NCBI RefSeq assembly: GCF_014199335.1
Contig: NZ_JACIJI010000001.1
Coordinates: 186,001-250,000, forward strand
Origin: Stakelama sediminis
GTDB lineage: Bacteria; Pseudomonadota; Alphaproteobacteria; Sphingomonadales; Sphingomonadaceae
Direction of reading: 5' to 3'
Length of the DNA: 64,000 nucleotides
Positions within the stretch are counted from its first letter, which is position 1. The number at the start of each line of letters is the position of its first letter. Positions 9,669 to 18,843 of the stretch are shown here, one piece after another. The notes below the pieces were generated by a model that worked only from the letters and a program-made list of their open reading frames with translations, had not been told where the DNA came from and did not search any database. A program made the translations under genes and the position numbers.

Positions 9669-11316
9669 TCCGGCCTTCGCGCTGGGACCAGTTCAGAAAC
9701 GCCTCTTCCGCCATCGGACGGGCGATCGCATAACCCTGCAGCGTGTCGCAGCCGATAACCCGCAGCACCTCTGTCTGGGCATCGGTTTCCACGCCCTCGG
9801 CAATCGCCTCGCACCCCATGCCGTGAATCAGACCGATCACCGCCTGGGTGATCGCCCGCGCATCGGCGTTGGTGGCGACATGCATGGTCAGGCTGCTGTG
9901 CATCTTGATCCGGTCGATCGGCATGGAACGCAGCCGCGACAGGTTGGAATAGCCGGTTCCGAAATTGTCGATCGCGATCCGCGCGCCATCCTCCCGCAAC
10001 CAGCCGATCGCGCGCAACGCCTCCGGCCCGCATTGCATCAGCACCGTCTCGGTAAATTCCAGTTCCAGCATCGACACCGGCGCGCCCGCGTCCAGCAGGG
10101 ATTCGCGCAGGCTGTGAAAAAACGGTGCATGGGCAAGCTGGCGCCGGCTGATATTGATGGCCAGCCGCTGTTCGACACCCTGTTCCGCCCAGCGATGCAG
10201 TGTATCGGCCACGTCGGCGATTACCCAGTTGCCGATATCGACGATCAGCCCGGTTTCCTCCGCACGCTGCAGAAACCCGGACGGCATCCGCAGGCCCCGC
10301 GGATGGCGCCAGCGCAACAGCGCTTCGGCAGCGACGATATCGCCGGTGCGGGCATTAACCTGCGGCTGAAACACCAGCGCGAACTGACGATGCGCCACCG
10401 CCATGCGCAAATCGCGCTCAACGGCGCTGCGGCGTTCGACTTCGTCGGCCATCGCCTGGGAAAAGCTGGCTACCTGTCCGCCCCCGGTCGACTTCGCCTC
10501 ATACATCGCCGCATCCGCGGCGCGCATCAGATCGCTCAGCGTGCGCCCATGGTCCGGGGACATGGCGATACCGATCGACGCCCCGATGGAAATATTCTGC
10601 CCGCTGATGAGAAACGGTTCGCTCAATGCGGCCAGAATGGCGCGCGCGGCTTCGTCGGGCTGTTCCTGCCAGCTTACCTGGGACAGGAACATCATGAATT
10701 CGTCGCCCGACAACCGGCCTATGATCGCTTCGCCATCACCGCCCGCCCGCGTCGCCACGCTGCGCAACCGGTCGGCGACCATCGCCAGAAGCGCGTCACC
10801 CACCGCATGACCCAGCGTATCGTTCACCTGTTTGAACCGGTCGAGATCGATAAAGAACAGGGCCGCGATGTCATCGTCGCCCATGCGGCTCAGCACCCGC
10901 TCACAACGGCGACGCAAATGCACCCGGTTGGACAATCCCGTCACCGGATCGAACAGGGCCAGCCGCTCAATATCCTCCATATTGCTGTGCAACTGACGGA
11001 AAAGCTTGCGCATTGCATCGGCGAGCAACGGTACCTGTTCCTGCACCGATTGCGGGATCGGGCGCTGCAGATCGCCCTGTGCAGCCTCAGCCAGCCGTAG
11101 AATCGCTGCATCCAGTGCAGATGCCGTCGCCGACAGCACACGCTCCGCCGAGGCCCAGCACAAGGCCGCACAGACGATTGCCGGAATCAGCGCATGGATG
11201 GCATGGTCGGCTGTCCAGTCGCCATGCGCCGTGGCGAACAAGGCAAGGATGAACGCCACTGCGCCCGCGCACAGCGCAAAGACCACCGCCCGGCCGGTAA
11301 GCGAAAATCGTTCCAT
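9658..11316 (-). CDS. membrane-anchored GGDEF-EAL protein with degenerate active sites
   Basis: A 552-residue protein with two N-terminal membrane helices (about residues 5-50), a linker helix, a GGDEF domain (about 125-285) and an EAL domain (about 300-545). The GGDEF signature reads RLSGDEF. In the EAL domain the Glu of AEALLRW, the Asn of INISRRQ, the Glu of EFTET and the Glu of AEGVET are present. However, the metal motif DDFGTG is DNFGTG (Asn codon at 9964-9966) and the KxD motif is KMH (His codon at 9898-9900). c-di-GMP hydrolysis is therefore probably weak or lost. An upstream GTG at 11343 is less likely as the start. Confidence 0.88.
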   Translation of the reverse strand: MERFSLTGRAVVFALCAGAVAFILALFATAHGDWTADHAIHALIPAIVCAALCWASAERVLSATASALDAAILRLAEAAQGDLQRPIPQSVQEQVPLLADAMRKLFRQLHSNMEDIERLALFDPVTGLSNRVHLRRRCERVLSRMGDDDIAALFFIDLDRFKQVNDTLGHAVGDALLAMVADRLRSVATRAGGDGEAIIGRLSGDEFMMFLSQVSWQEQPDEAARAILAALSEPFLISGQNISIGASIGIAMSPDHGRTLSDLMRAADAAMYEAKSTGGGQVASFSQAMADEVERRSAVERDLRMAVAHRQFALVFQPQVNARTGDIVAAEALLRWRHPRGLRMPSGFLQRAEETGLIVDIGNWVIADVADTLHRWAEQGVEQRLAINISRRQLAHAPFFHSLRESLLDAGAPVSMLELEFTETVLMQCGPEALRAIGWLREDGARIAIDNFGTGYSNLSRLRSMPIDRIKMHSSLTMHVATNADARAITQAVIGLIHGMGCEAIAEGVETDAQTEVLRVIGCDTLQGYAIARPMAEEAFLNWSQREGRISA

Positions 11317-11388
11317 TGCGCGGCGTGATCCCCCGGCTCGCACATGCGGGCGTGCATGCGCTTCCGGAACTCTGATGCCCGAAAAACA

Positions 11389-11961
11389 TTAAAAAACTGG
11401 TGACTGATCCCGGTGGCGGCGCAGAATAATATACAGCGCGCCCGCGCCGCCATGGTGCGGATGGGCACCGCGCACCGCCGCGATGCGATCGCTGTGCCGT
11501 GATACGCCCAGCCAGTCGGGCACCGCATCACGGATCGCGCCGCGTGAGAAAGGCCGCTCCAGCCCCGGTCGCGGCGGCTTTCCCGTAATCAGCAAGATCA
11601 CCCGAACGCCCTCCCGCACAGCCCGGTCGAGCGAGGCATCGAGCAACGCATGGGCAGAGGCAAGCGTATGCCCGTGCAGGTCGATCGTCAGGTCCGGCTG
11701 AACACGCCCTCGCGTGATCCGCCGATCCCAGCCGCTGTCGAGGGTCGATGGCGGCGGCACCGGCGGCGATGAACGCCGTACCGGGTGCGGTGTCGCCGGT
11801 TTGGAAGGATGCCGGACGGCACGCACCGGTTCGGGCGCAACCGTCTCCGCTTTACCGCGCGCGGGTTTCGCCGGCACGGACGGCGGATGCATCGGCCGCA
11901 CCGTCGCCGCCACCTTTGCCCATAGCGCCGCTTCTTGGGGACTAAGGGGTCGCCGGGCCAT
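11389..11961 (-). CDS. Smr/MutS2-domain protein
   Basis: A 190-residue protein. A proline- and charge-rich N-terminal half (about residues 1-95) leads into a C-terminal Smr domain, seen as DLHGHTLASAHALL, ITGKPPRPG and HPHHGGAGALYIIL. Smr domains are nucleic-acid nickases or RNA-binding modules; the role of this stand-alone form is unknown. The start ATG at 11961 overlaps the end of mltA by 20 bases, so the two are probably translationally coupled as the last genes of a timA-mltA-smr operon. Confidence 0.88.
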   Translation of the reverse strand: MARRPLSPQEAALWAKVAATVRPMHPPSVPAKPARGKAETVAPEPVRAVRHPSKPATPHPVRRSSPPVPPPSTLDSGWDRRITRGRVQPDLTIDLHGHTLASAHALLDASLDRAVREGVRVILLITGKPPRPGLERPFSRGAIRDAVPDWLGVSRHSDRIAAVRGAHPHHGGAGALYIILRRHRDQSPVF

Positions 11962-13192
11962 CGGCCTGCAACCGGGCAAGCGTGCCGCGTGGGAGCAGGA
12001 TGAAGGCAGTGCCATGTGCCGACATACCGCCTGCAATCGCCCGGGCATCCGCTCCTGCCCCCCAATAGGTGTCGAAGCGATTCGCCCCCTTGATCGCACC
12101 ACCGGTATCCTGCGCCACCCACAATCCCGTGGCGTCCGTGCGATCGGCGGACAGGAATACCGGCGCGCCCAGGGGGATGAAATGCGGGTCGGCGGCAACG
12201 CTGCCACGCGGCGTCACCGGCAGGCCGAGCGCGCCCAGCGGCCCTGCCCCTTTCAGCACGCGGAAGAACACGAAGCTCTTGTTTTCACGCAGAAGCTGCT
12301 TCCCTTCCGCCGGATGCGCGTGCAGCCATGCCACCATGCCCTGCATCGACGCCTGCCCCGGCGCGAGCAGCCCGCGTTCGCGCATCAGCTTGCCGATACT
12401 GGTGTAGCTGCGGCCATTCTGCCCGGCATAGCCAACGCGCATGACCTTGCCGTCGGGCAGGCGCAACCGCCCCGAACCCTGAATTTGCAGGAAAAAGGCT
12501 TCGACCGGATCTGCTGCCCAGGCGATTTCCAGATTGCGCCCGGACAACGCGCCCTCTTCAATCTGAGTGCGGTCATAATAGGGCACCAGATCGTCGCCCT
12601 GTACGCGTCCGCGAATATGTTTGCCCTGCAAGCTGTCTGAAAACTGGCCCAGATCGACATCGATCAGGTCGCCCGGCCGACCATAGATCGGCGTCTGATA
12701 GATGCCGTGGCGATGCAGGGAGGCGCGGATTTCCGGTTCGTAATAGCCGGTTGCGAACAGCTTTCCGTCGCCCACCTGCACGGTTTCGAAATAGCGGTTG
12801 AAAAACGCCTTTGCATTGCCGCCGCTTGTCGTTTGCGCGGCGGCGCAGGCGGCCGCCCAGTCGCTGCCGCGTGTCAGCCCGGACGCATCGGGCCGGGTCT
12901 GCAACGAAGGGCAGGACAGTCGAAATGCGTCAAGCGCGCGTGCGGCATCGTCATTGCTGAACGGAAGGCTGGATACCGGCGGACCGGCGGCAAGGCCCGC
13001 GGCAACCGCAGTTGCCGCGCCGGAAACGGCTGTCGTGTTCGAAACAGGTGCGATCGGCGTGGCGGGCGTGGGCTGTCGGGCCGGTGGGCGTGCCGGAATT
13101 CCACCGCTATTGGGGGCAGGACCGCTGGACGGAACCAGTGTTGCGCAGCCCCCGAGCATCAGGGCCAGCGCTATCCCCCCCCATTTTTTCAT
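11942..13192 (-). CDS. mltA: membrane-bound lytic murein transglycosylase A, lipoprotein
   Basis: A 416-residue precursor with a lipoprotein signal: MKKWGGIALALMLGGC with the lipobox cysteine at residue 16. A low-complexity Pro/Ala linker follows, then the MltA barrel domain. The C-terminal 3D domain carries QDTGGAIKG and RFDTYWG, the region of the catalytic aspartate. MltA cleaves peptidoglycan glycan strands to 1,6-anhydroMurNAc ends at the outer membrane. It starts 4 bases after the timA stop codon on the same strand and overlaps smr at its 3' end. Confidence 0.95.
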   Translation of the reverse strand: MKKWGGIALALMLGGCATLVPSSGPAPNSGGIPARPPARQPTPATPIAPVSNTTAVSGAATAVAAGLAAGPPVSSLPFSNDDAARALDAFRLSCPSLQTRPDASGLTRGSDWAAACAAAQTTSGGNAKAFFNRYFETVQVGDGKLFATGYYEPEIRASLHRHGIYQTPIYGRPGDLIDVDLGQFSDSLQGKHIRGRVQGDDLVPYYDRTQIEEGALSGRNLEIAWAADPVEAFFLQIQGSGRLRLPDGKVMRVGYAGQNGRSYTSIGKLMRERGLLAPGQASMQGMVAWLHAHPAEGKQLLRENKSFVFFRVLKGAGPLGALGLPVTPRGSVAADPHFIPLGAPVFLSADRTDATGLWVAQDTGGAIKGANRFDTYWGAGADARAIAGGMSAHGTAFILLPRGTLARLQADGPATP

Positions 13193-13196
13193 GAAT

Positions 13197-13841
13197 TCAG
13201 GCCTCGTCGGTTTCGATCAGCTTCCAGTTCGGATCGTTACTGCCCAACGTACGGCCAAAGGTCCAGATATCGTGTGTCTGCACTGCATCGCTCATCGACC
13301 CCGCAATGACATTGCCGTCGGCATCGCGGGTAACGGCGGCGATATCGGCGTCGAACTGCACCGCCACGGTCGCGTCGCGACCGGCAATCGATGCTTCGAC
13401 GATTCGGGCATTTTCGATCGACACCAGCCGGTTGTCGAGCGTGTGCCCCGCAGCCTTGCGCTCCTCGATCGCCTGGGTGAACGCCCCCTTGACGTCATCG
13501 CCGACCAGCCAGTCGAGCGTGTCCTTGTCGCCTTTCCAGAATGCTTCCAGCACCATCCGGTAGGCGGATTTGGCGCCATCCAGAAACTGCATGACGTCGA
13601 AACCGGAATCGGCGGAAACCAGCGCGCGGATGCCCGGCTGCGCCTTTTCGTCGATCAGCGCGCCGGCCGTATCACGCGGCTCGGAAGGGATATCGAGCGT
13701 GCGCGGCACCGCCACGGGCTTCGGGCGGTCTTCGGCAGGGCGCGGCAGCGGCTGTTCGTGCCCGGTTCGCTTACCCAGCACCGAATAGAGCCGCAGCGCC
13801 AGAAATCCCGCCACCATTGCAAGAAGAACGATGTAAAGCAC
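13197..13841 (-). CDS. timA: Tim44/TimA-domain membrane-anchored protein
   Basis: A 214-residue protein. One N-terminal helix (LYIVLLAMVAGFLALRLYSVLG) is followed by a linker and a Tim44-like domain (about residues 85-205, GFDVMQFLDGAKSAYRMVLEAFWKGD...). It starts with GTG preceded by GGAGGG. Alphaproteobacterial TimA is related to mitochondrial Tim44; its bacterial role is unclear, possibly envelope or respiratory-complex assembly. It heads the timA-mltA-smr operon and is divergent from secB, an arrangement conserved in this bacterial class. Confidence 0.88.
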   Translation of the reverse strand: MLYIVLLAMVAGFLALRLYSVLGKRTGHEQPLPRPAEDRPKPVAVPRTLDIPSEPRDTAGALIDEKAQPGIRALVSADSGFDVMQFLDGAKSAYRMVLEAFWKGDKDTLDWLVGDDVKGAFTQAIEERKAAGHTLDNRLVSIENARIVEASIAGRDATVAVQFDADIAAVTRDADGNVIAGSMSDAVQTHDIWTFGRTLGSNDPNWKLIETDEA

Positions 13842-14002
13842 TATCCCTCCAAGTTCGTTCCGGAATACATAGGCGTAACGGCGGCCGGTTTCAAACCTCC
13901 TAAATCAGGTCGTTGAACTATCCGGCACCGGCTGCTACGCGCGGCGGCTTGTAATGAACGCGGAACCCCCGCGATGATATCCGAGTGTGAGAAGGATTTT
14001 TA

Positions 14003-14518
14003 ATGGCCGAGCAGGAAACCGGCGCCAATCCCGGCGAACCCCTACCCAATGGCGCGGACACCGCACCCAGCGTTGGCGTCATTTCGCAATATGTGAAGGA
14101 TCTTTCCTTCGAAAATCCCAGCGCACCTGCCATCTATTCGCAGCAGGGCCAGCCGCAGATCGATGTGCAGTTCAACATCGGCGCCAATCAGGTCGGCGAC
14201 GATGTGCATGAAGTGGTGCTGAAGATCGAGGTCAAGGCGGAGATGGAAGGTCAGACCGCATTCCTCGTCGATCTGAGCTATGGCGGGCTGTTTGCGATGC
14301 GCAATATTCCCGAAGAGCATGTGCAGCCGTTCATGCTGGCCGAGGCACCGCGCATCCTGTTCCCGTTCGCGCGCCGCATCGTTGCCGACGCGATCCGCGA
14401 CGGCGGTTTCCAGCCGCTGCTGCTGGAACCGATCGATTTCGCCAGCCTGTATGAGCAGCAGCTTGCTGCGCATCAGGAACAGCAGGGCATGGCCGGTACC
14501 GATATGGGCCAGGCCTGA
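14003..14518 (+). CDS. secB: protein-export chaperone SecB
   Basis: A 171-residue protein. It has the SecB fold, recognisable from ISQYVKDLSFENPSAP, VVLKIEVKAEMEGQTAFLVDLSYGGLF and the ILFPFARRIVADAIRDGGFQPLLLEPIDF segment. SecB tetramers hold preproteins unfolded and deliver them to SecA. The start follows GAAGGA by 7 bases. It is divergent from timA across a 161-bp gap that should contain both promoters. The N-terminal 25 residues are an acidic, flexible extension, and the Gln-rich tail is typical of alphaproteobacterial forms. Confidence 0.97.
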   Translation: MAEQETGANPGEPLPNGADTAPSVGVISQYVKDLSFENPSAPAIYSQQGQPQIDVQFNIGANQVGDDVHEVVLKIEVKAEMEGQTAFLVDLSYGGLFAMRNIPEEHVQPFMLAEAPRILFPFARRIVADAIRDGGFQPLLLEPIDFASLYEQQLAAHQEQQGMAGTDMGQA

Positions 14519-14556
14519 CGCCGTAAAACAGGGGGCAGACGCTTAGGCGCATAGCG

Positions 14557-16143
14557 ATGAGCCTGGTCCGCAACACCGCGACGATCGGCAGCCTGACGCT
14601 GGTCAGCCGCGTGCTGGGCTTCGTTCGCGACATGCTGATGGCGCATTTCGTCGGCGCAGGCTTCGCGAACGACGCGTTCCTGATCGCCTGGCGCCTGCCC
14701 AACCTGTTTCGCGCACTGTTTGCCGAAGGGGCGTTCGCCGCCTCCTTCGTGCCGATGTTCAACCGCGTCGTCGGCGCTGCCGAACGTGACGGGCGCGAAG
14801 GCCTGCCGGTCGGCATCCGCTTTGCCGAGGATGTGCTGTCCATCCTGCTGCCGTTTCTGGCGGTATTCACGACGATCATCATCGCTTTTCCCAAACCGAT
14901 CGTCTGGCTGATCACCTTTGGATTCAAGGATGGCGGCGGCCATGCGAAGTTCGAATTCGCCGCGCATCTGACGCAGATTACCTTTCCCTATCTGGCGCTG
15001 ATCTCTCTCGTTTCGCTGATGGGCGGCATCCTCAATTCGCTGAACCGATTCTGGGTGAACGCCGCCGCCCCCATTTTGCTCAATGTCTGCATGATCGGCG
15101 GCCTGCTGTTCTTTCGCGGACATGACCCGGTGCAGACCGCGCATACGCAGGCGATCGCCGTCACCGTGTCGGGCGTGGCGCAACTGCTCTGGCTGATCTT
15201 CGCAGCGCGCAGGGCGGGCGTCGTGCTGAAACTGAAACGCCCTACCCTCGACCCGCAGGTCAAACAGTTGCTGAAGATGATCTGGCCCGCAGCGGTCGGC
15301 GCGGGCGCGGTGCAGTTCAATCTGGTGGTCATCAGCGCGCTTGCCGCCGGTTTTCTGGGGCAAGGCGCGGTCTCCTATATCTACTATGCCGACCGGCTGA
15401 ACCAGTTGCCGCTGGCGCTGGTCGGGATCGGCGTCGGCACCGCCATCCTGCCCGTCATTTCGCGTCAGATCGGAGCGGGACAGGAAAAGGAAGCGATCCA
15501 TACCCAGAACCGCGCGGTCGAACTGGCGCTGTTTTTGTGCCTGCCCGCCACCGCCGGACTGATGCTCGCCTCCACCGCGCTCATTCAGGCGACGTTTCAG
15601 ACCGGGCATTTCACCGCCGCCGACACGCGCGCCAGCGCCGCCGTTCTGACCGCCTTTTCCTGCGGCCTGCCGGCATACATCCTCATCAAGGTATTCACGC
15701 CCGGATTTTACGCACGCACCGACACCAAAACGCCCGTGCGCATCGCCATGATCGAAATGGCATGCAACATGGCGCTCAACCTGTTCTTCGTGTTCGGCAC
15801 CAACCTCTCTTATGTCGGGCTAGCGATTTCGGGCGCGTCGTGTGCGTGGATCAATGCCGGGCTGCTTTATTACGTTCTGCACCGGCGCGGACAGTTTTCC
15901 ATCGACGCCCAGCTCAAGCACCGCGCCATCCGCCTGTTGCTCGCAACGCTGGCGATGGCGGCGTTGCTGCTGTTCCTCGAACCGCGCCTGCTGCCCTTCA
16001 TGGGCGGCGGTTTCCTGCATCGCGTCGGCGGCCTGATCGCGCTGATCGTTCCGGCGGCAGCGGTCTATTTCGCCTGCGCCTTCCTGTTCGGCGCTTTCCG
16101 GGTGTCGGAGTTGAAAGAACTGCTGCGCCGCCGTCGCGCTTGA
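14557..16143 (+). CDS. murJ: lipid II flippase MurJ
   Basis: A 528-residue polytopic inner-membrane protein with about 14 predicted helices, of the MviN/MurJ family and normal length. Diagnostic stretches include SRVLGFVRDMLMAHFVGAG, NLFRALFAEGAFAASFVPMF and RTDTKTPVRIAM. It exports lipid-linked peptidoglycan precursors across the cytoplasmic membrane. It begins 38 bases after secB and is followed after 32 bases by trpS, so secB-murJ-trpS may form one transcript. Confidence 0.97.
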   Translation: MSLVRNTATIGSLTLVSRVLGFVRDMLMAHFVGAGFANDAFLIAWRLPNLFRALFAEGAFAASFVPMFNRVVGAAERDGREGLPVGIRFAEDVLSILLPFLAVFTTIIIAFPKPIVWLITFGFKDGGGHAKFEFAAHLTQITFPYLALISLVSLMGGILNSLNRFWVNAAAPILLNVCMIGGLLFFRGHDPVQTAHTQAIAVTVSGVAQLLWLIFAARRAGVVLKLKRPTLDPQVKQLLKMIWPAAVGAGAVQFNLVVISALAAGFLGQGAVSYIYYADRLNQLPLALVGIGVGTAILPVISRQIGAGQEKEAIHTQNRAVELALFLCLPATAGLMLASTALIQATFQTGHFTAADTRASAAVLTAFSCGLPAYILIKVFTPGFYARTDTKTPVRIAMIEMACNMALNLFFVFGTNLSYVGLAISGASCAWINAGLLYYVLHRRGQFSIDAQLKHRAIRLLLATLAMAALLLFLEPRLLPFMGGGFLHRVGGLIALIVPAAAVYFACAFLFGAFRVSELKELLRRRRA

Positions 16144-16175
16144 CCTTGCCGCGCGCTTGCGCAACAGCGCGGGCC

Positions 16176-17192
16176 ATGACCACTATGCGCATCGTCTCCG
16201 GCATTCAGACCACCGGTAATCTGCACCTCGGCAACTATCTGGGTGCGATCAAACAATGGGTGTCGATGCAGGACGATGTGGCGGCGAAGGGCGGCGACTG
16301 CCTGTTCTTTCTGGCCGACCTCCATTCACTCACCATCGCCATTCCGCCCGCCGAGCGCGCTGCGACGACGATCGAGATGGCGGCGACGCTGATGGCCGCC
16401 GGTATCGACCCGGCAAAGGCGGTATTGTTCAATCAGGCACGCGTGCCGGCGCACGCCGAACTGTGCTGGATCCTGCAGGGCACGGCACGCATGGGCTGGC
16501 TCAACCGCATGACGCAATGGAAGGACAAGGCGGGCAAGAACCGTGAAGGCGCCAGTGTCGGCCTGTTCACCTATCCGGTGCTGCAGGCCGCAGACGTGCT
16601 CGTCTATCAGGCGACGCATGTGCCGGTGGGCGAGGATCAGAAACAGCATCTGGAGCTTGCCCGCGACATTGCCGAAAAGTTCAACACCGACTTCGAAACC
16701 GAGTTGTTCACCCTGCCCGAACCGTTCATTTCGAAGGCGGCACCGCGCATCATGAGCCTGCGTGACGGCAATGCGAAAATGTCGAAGTCCGATCCGTCGG
16801 ACATGACGCGCATCAACCTGACGGATGACGACGATCTGATCGCGCAGAAATTCCGCAAGGCGCGCACCGACCCCGATCCTCTGCCCGACTCGTTCGATGC
16901 GCTGGCGGAACGGGCGGAGGCGCGCAATCTGGTGACGATCTATGCCGCCCTTGCCGACCGCACGCCGCAATCGGTGGTGGAGGAATTTGCCGGACAGGGC
17001 TTTGGTGCGTTCAAGCCTGCGCTGGCCGATCTCGCCATCGCCCAGCTTGGCCCTATCCGCGACCGTCTGACCCGCCTGCTTGATGATAAGGCAGCAGTGG
17101 CCGCGCATCTGAAGGCCGGGGCCGAACGCGCCGATGCACTCGCCGCCTCGACGCTGAAGGCAGCGCAACAGGCGACCGGGCTTCAGGTCTGA
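16176..17192 (+). CDS. trpS: tryptophanyl-tRNA synthetase
   Basis: A 338-residue class I aminoacyl-tRNA synthetase. The HIGH-type motif reads GNLHLGNYLGA near residue 15 and the KMSKS motif is KMSKSDPS near residue 202. Length and N-terminus (MRIVSGIQTTG) are standard. The frame is open upstream through murJ, but the ATG at 16176 gives the correct N-terminus. The murJ-trpS adjacency is common in alphaproteobacteria. Confidence 0.97.
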   Translation: MTTMRIVSGIQTTGNLHLGNYLGAIKQWVSMQDDVAAKGGDCLFFLADLHSLTIAIPPAERAATTIEMAATLMAAGIDPAKAVLFNQARVPAHAELCWILQGTARMGWLNRMTQWKDKAGKNREGASVGLFTYPVLQAADVLVYQATHVPVGEDQKQHLELARDIAEKFNTDFETELFTLPEPFISKAAPRIMSLRDGNAKMSKSDPSDMTRINLTDDDDLIAQKFRKARTDPDPLPDSFDALAERAEARNLVTIYAALADRTPQSVVEEFAGQGFGAFKPALADLAIAQLGPIRDRLTRLLDDKAAVAAHLKAGAERADALAASTLKAAQQATGLQV

Positions 17193-17202
17193 TCAATCGC
17201 GT

Positions 17203-17278
17203 CATGCCGGACCTGATCCGGCACCCGGAACGAAAAGCCCCGTTGCGCTGAACGACAAGCGGGATTTCGGCTTGTCGT
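17203..17278. repeat. short palindromic repeats after trpS
   Basis: Two hairpins lie in the trpS-serine hydrolase gap. TGCCGGA-CCTGA-TCCGGCA (17206-17224) belongs to a GTCATGCCGG...-type intergenic repeat. CGACAAGC-9 nt-GCTTGTCG (17254-17278) is a perfect 8-bp stem. Neither is followed by a T-run, so repeat identity is more likely than classical termination. Confidence 0.6.
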
Positions 17279-17306
17279 GCCCCGCCCCTCTTGGCAGGGT
17301 TGGGGC

Positions 17307-18773
17307 ATGACCGGATTTTCCCTTCGCGCCGACCGCGCCCCCGCCGCCCGTCCCAGCCATTCGCGCATTGCCACCGCCTTTATACGGCTGGGCGCGGCCA
17401 CGCTGCTCCTTGCCCCGCTCCCAGCGCTGGCACAGGCGCTGACGCCCGCGCAGGAGGCAAAGGTCGACTCGATCGTCAAGGATGCGTTGACCGCCGGCAA
17501 GGTGCCTTCCGCCTCCATCGCCATCGTGCGCGACGGCAAGATCGTCTACACCAAAGCCTATGGCAATCAGGGGCCGAACGTTCCCAAAACCACCGTCAAT
17601 GCCCGTTATCAGATCGCGTCGATTTCGAAACAGTTCACCGCCGCCGCCATCCTGCTGCTTCAGAATGAGGGCAAGCTCAGCCTCGACGACAAGCTGTCCA
17701 AATATTTTCCCGACATCACCGATGCCGACCAGATCACCATCCGCGAACTGCTGAGCCATACGTCGGGATTACAGGATTACTGGCCGCAGGATTACAGCTT
17801 TGCCGCGATGGAACATGCCGTCACGCCGCAGCAGATCGTCGACCGCTGGGCGAAAAAGCCGCTCGATTTCAAACCCGGCACGCAATGGCAATATTCCAAT
17901 ACCGGCTATGTCGTTGCCGGGATGATCGTGGAAAAGGTGTCGGGCGAAAAGCTGATGCCCTTTCTGCGCGAACATATCTTCAAGCCGCTGGGCATGAATC
18001 CGGTCAATCAGGATACCGCCATCGGCCCCGGCTTCCCGACCGGCTATCACCGCTATGCGCTGGGTCCGGTTCGCCCCGAAAAACCGGCGGCACCCGGCTG
18101 GCTGTGGGCGGCTGGCGAACTGTCGATGACCGCCAGCGACCTGGCCCGCTGGGACATTGCCCGCATCGACCGCACCGTACTCCCCAAACAGGACTGGCAG
18201 GAACAGGAAACCGAGATCAAACTGACCGACGGCAAGCCCAGCGGCTATGGCCTCGGCGTATCGCTGAGCACGCGCGACGGGCACAAGGTCGTCAGCCATG
18301 GCGGCGAAGCGGTCGGCTTTCTGAGTGAGAACGTCGTTATCCCGTCGCAGAAATATGCGGTGGTAGCGCTGGTCAATGCCGATTTCGGCCGCGCAACCAG
18401 CGCGATCACGCAGGGGATCACCAATTTGCTGCTTCCTGCGAAGGCGAGCGCGGGTGCGGATGAGGCGAAGCGGACCAACATGGCGAAGACGCTCTATGCC
18501 GAGTTGCAGCAGGGCAAACCCGATACCGCCTGGCTGACCACCGATGCCCAATATTATTTCACCCCCGAAGCGGTGAAGGATTATGCCGACAGTCTCGGCC
18601 CGCTCGGCAAGCCGACCGCGTTCGAGGAACTGGGTGGCCCGCGCCTGCGCGGCGGTTTCGTCAACCGCAACTACCGGATCACCTATCCCGATCAGAAGCT
18701 GTTGCTCGTCACCTATGCCGAACCGGGCGCGGATGGAAAGTTCGAACAGTTCATCGTCATGCCTGCGGGATGA
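17307..18773 (+). CDS. exported serine hydrolase, beta-lactamase class C family
   Basis: A 488-residue protein of the class C beta-lactamase/penicillin-binding-protein-like serine hydrolases. The active-site motifs are S-x-x-K as SISK (about residue 106), Y-x-N as YSNTG (about 195) and H-x-G as SHGGE (about 333). An N-terminal signal sequence is seen: a basic region followed by GAATLLLAPLPALAQA. A C-terminal extension of about 100 residues follows the catalytic domain. These proteins are esterases, D-aminopeptidases or peptidoglycan hydrolases; I cannot assign antibiotic resistance. The ATG follows AGGGTTGGGG. The frame also opens at 17277. Confidence 0.88.
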   Translation: MTGFSLRADRAPAARPSHSRIATAFIRLGAATLLLAPLPALAQALTPAQEAKVDSIVKDALTAGKVPSASIAIVRDGKIVYTKAYGNQGPNVPKTTVNARYQIASISKQFTAAAILLLQNEGKLSLDDKLSKYFPDITDADQITIRELLSHTSGLQDYWPQDYSFAAMEHAVTPQQIVDRWAKKPLDFKPGTQWQYSNTGYVVAGMIVEKVSGEKLMPFLREHIFKPLGMNPVNQDTAIGPGFPTGYHRYALGPVRPEKPAAPGWLWAAGELSMTASDLARWDIARIDRTVLPKQDWQEQETEIKLTDGKPSGYGLGVSLSTRDGHKVVSHGGEAVGFLSENVVIPSQKYAVVALVNADFGRATSAITQGITNLLLPAKASAGADEAKRTNMAKTLYAELQQGKPDTAWLTTDAQYYFTPEAVKDYADSLGPLGKPTAFEELGGPRLRGGFVNRNYRITYPDQKLLLVTYAEPGADGKFEQFIVMPAG

Positions 18774-18783
18774 TTTACCGGGT

Positions 18784-18828
18784 AGCGTACCGATAACGGC
18801 GACCGCCGTTGCCGTTTATCGGTACGCT
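18784..18828. repeat. 12-bp inverted repeat between serine hydrolase and aminopeptidase genes
   Basis: Perfect arms AGCGTACCGATA (18784-18795) and TATCGGTACGCT (18817-18828) are extended inward by ACGGC/GCCGT, giving about 17 paired bases with one bulge. No T-tract follows. It could be a terminator-like end of the hydrolase transcript, a dispersed repeat, or an operator before the aminopeptidase gene 15 bases downstream. Confidence 0.7.
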
Positions 18829-18843
18829 CCCTAGATCATCGCC

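Noticed and set aside
17307..18773. Antibiotic-resistance beta-lactamase
   Set aside because: The motifs show only the general class C serine hydrolase fold. The long C-terminal extension and divergence from AmpC argue against naming it a resistance gene.
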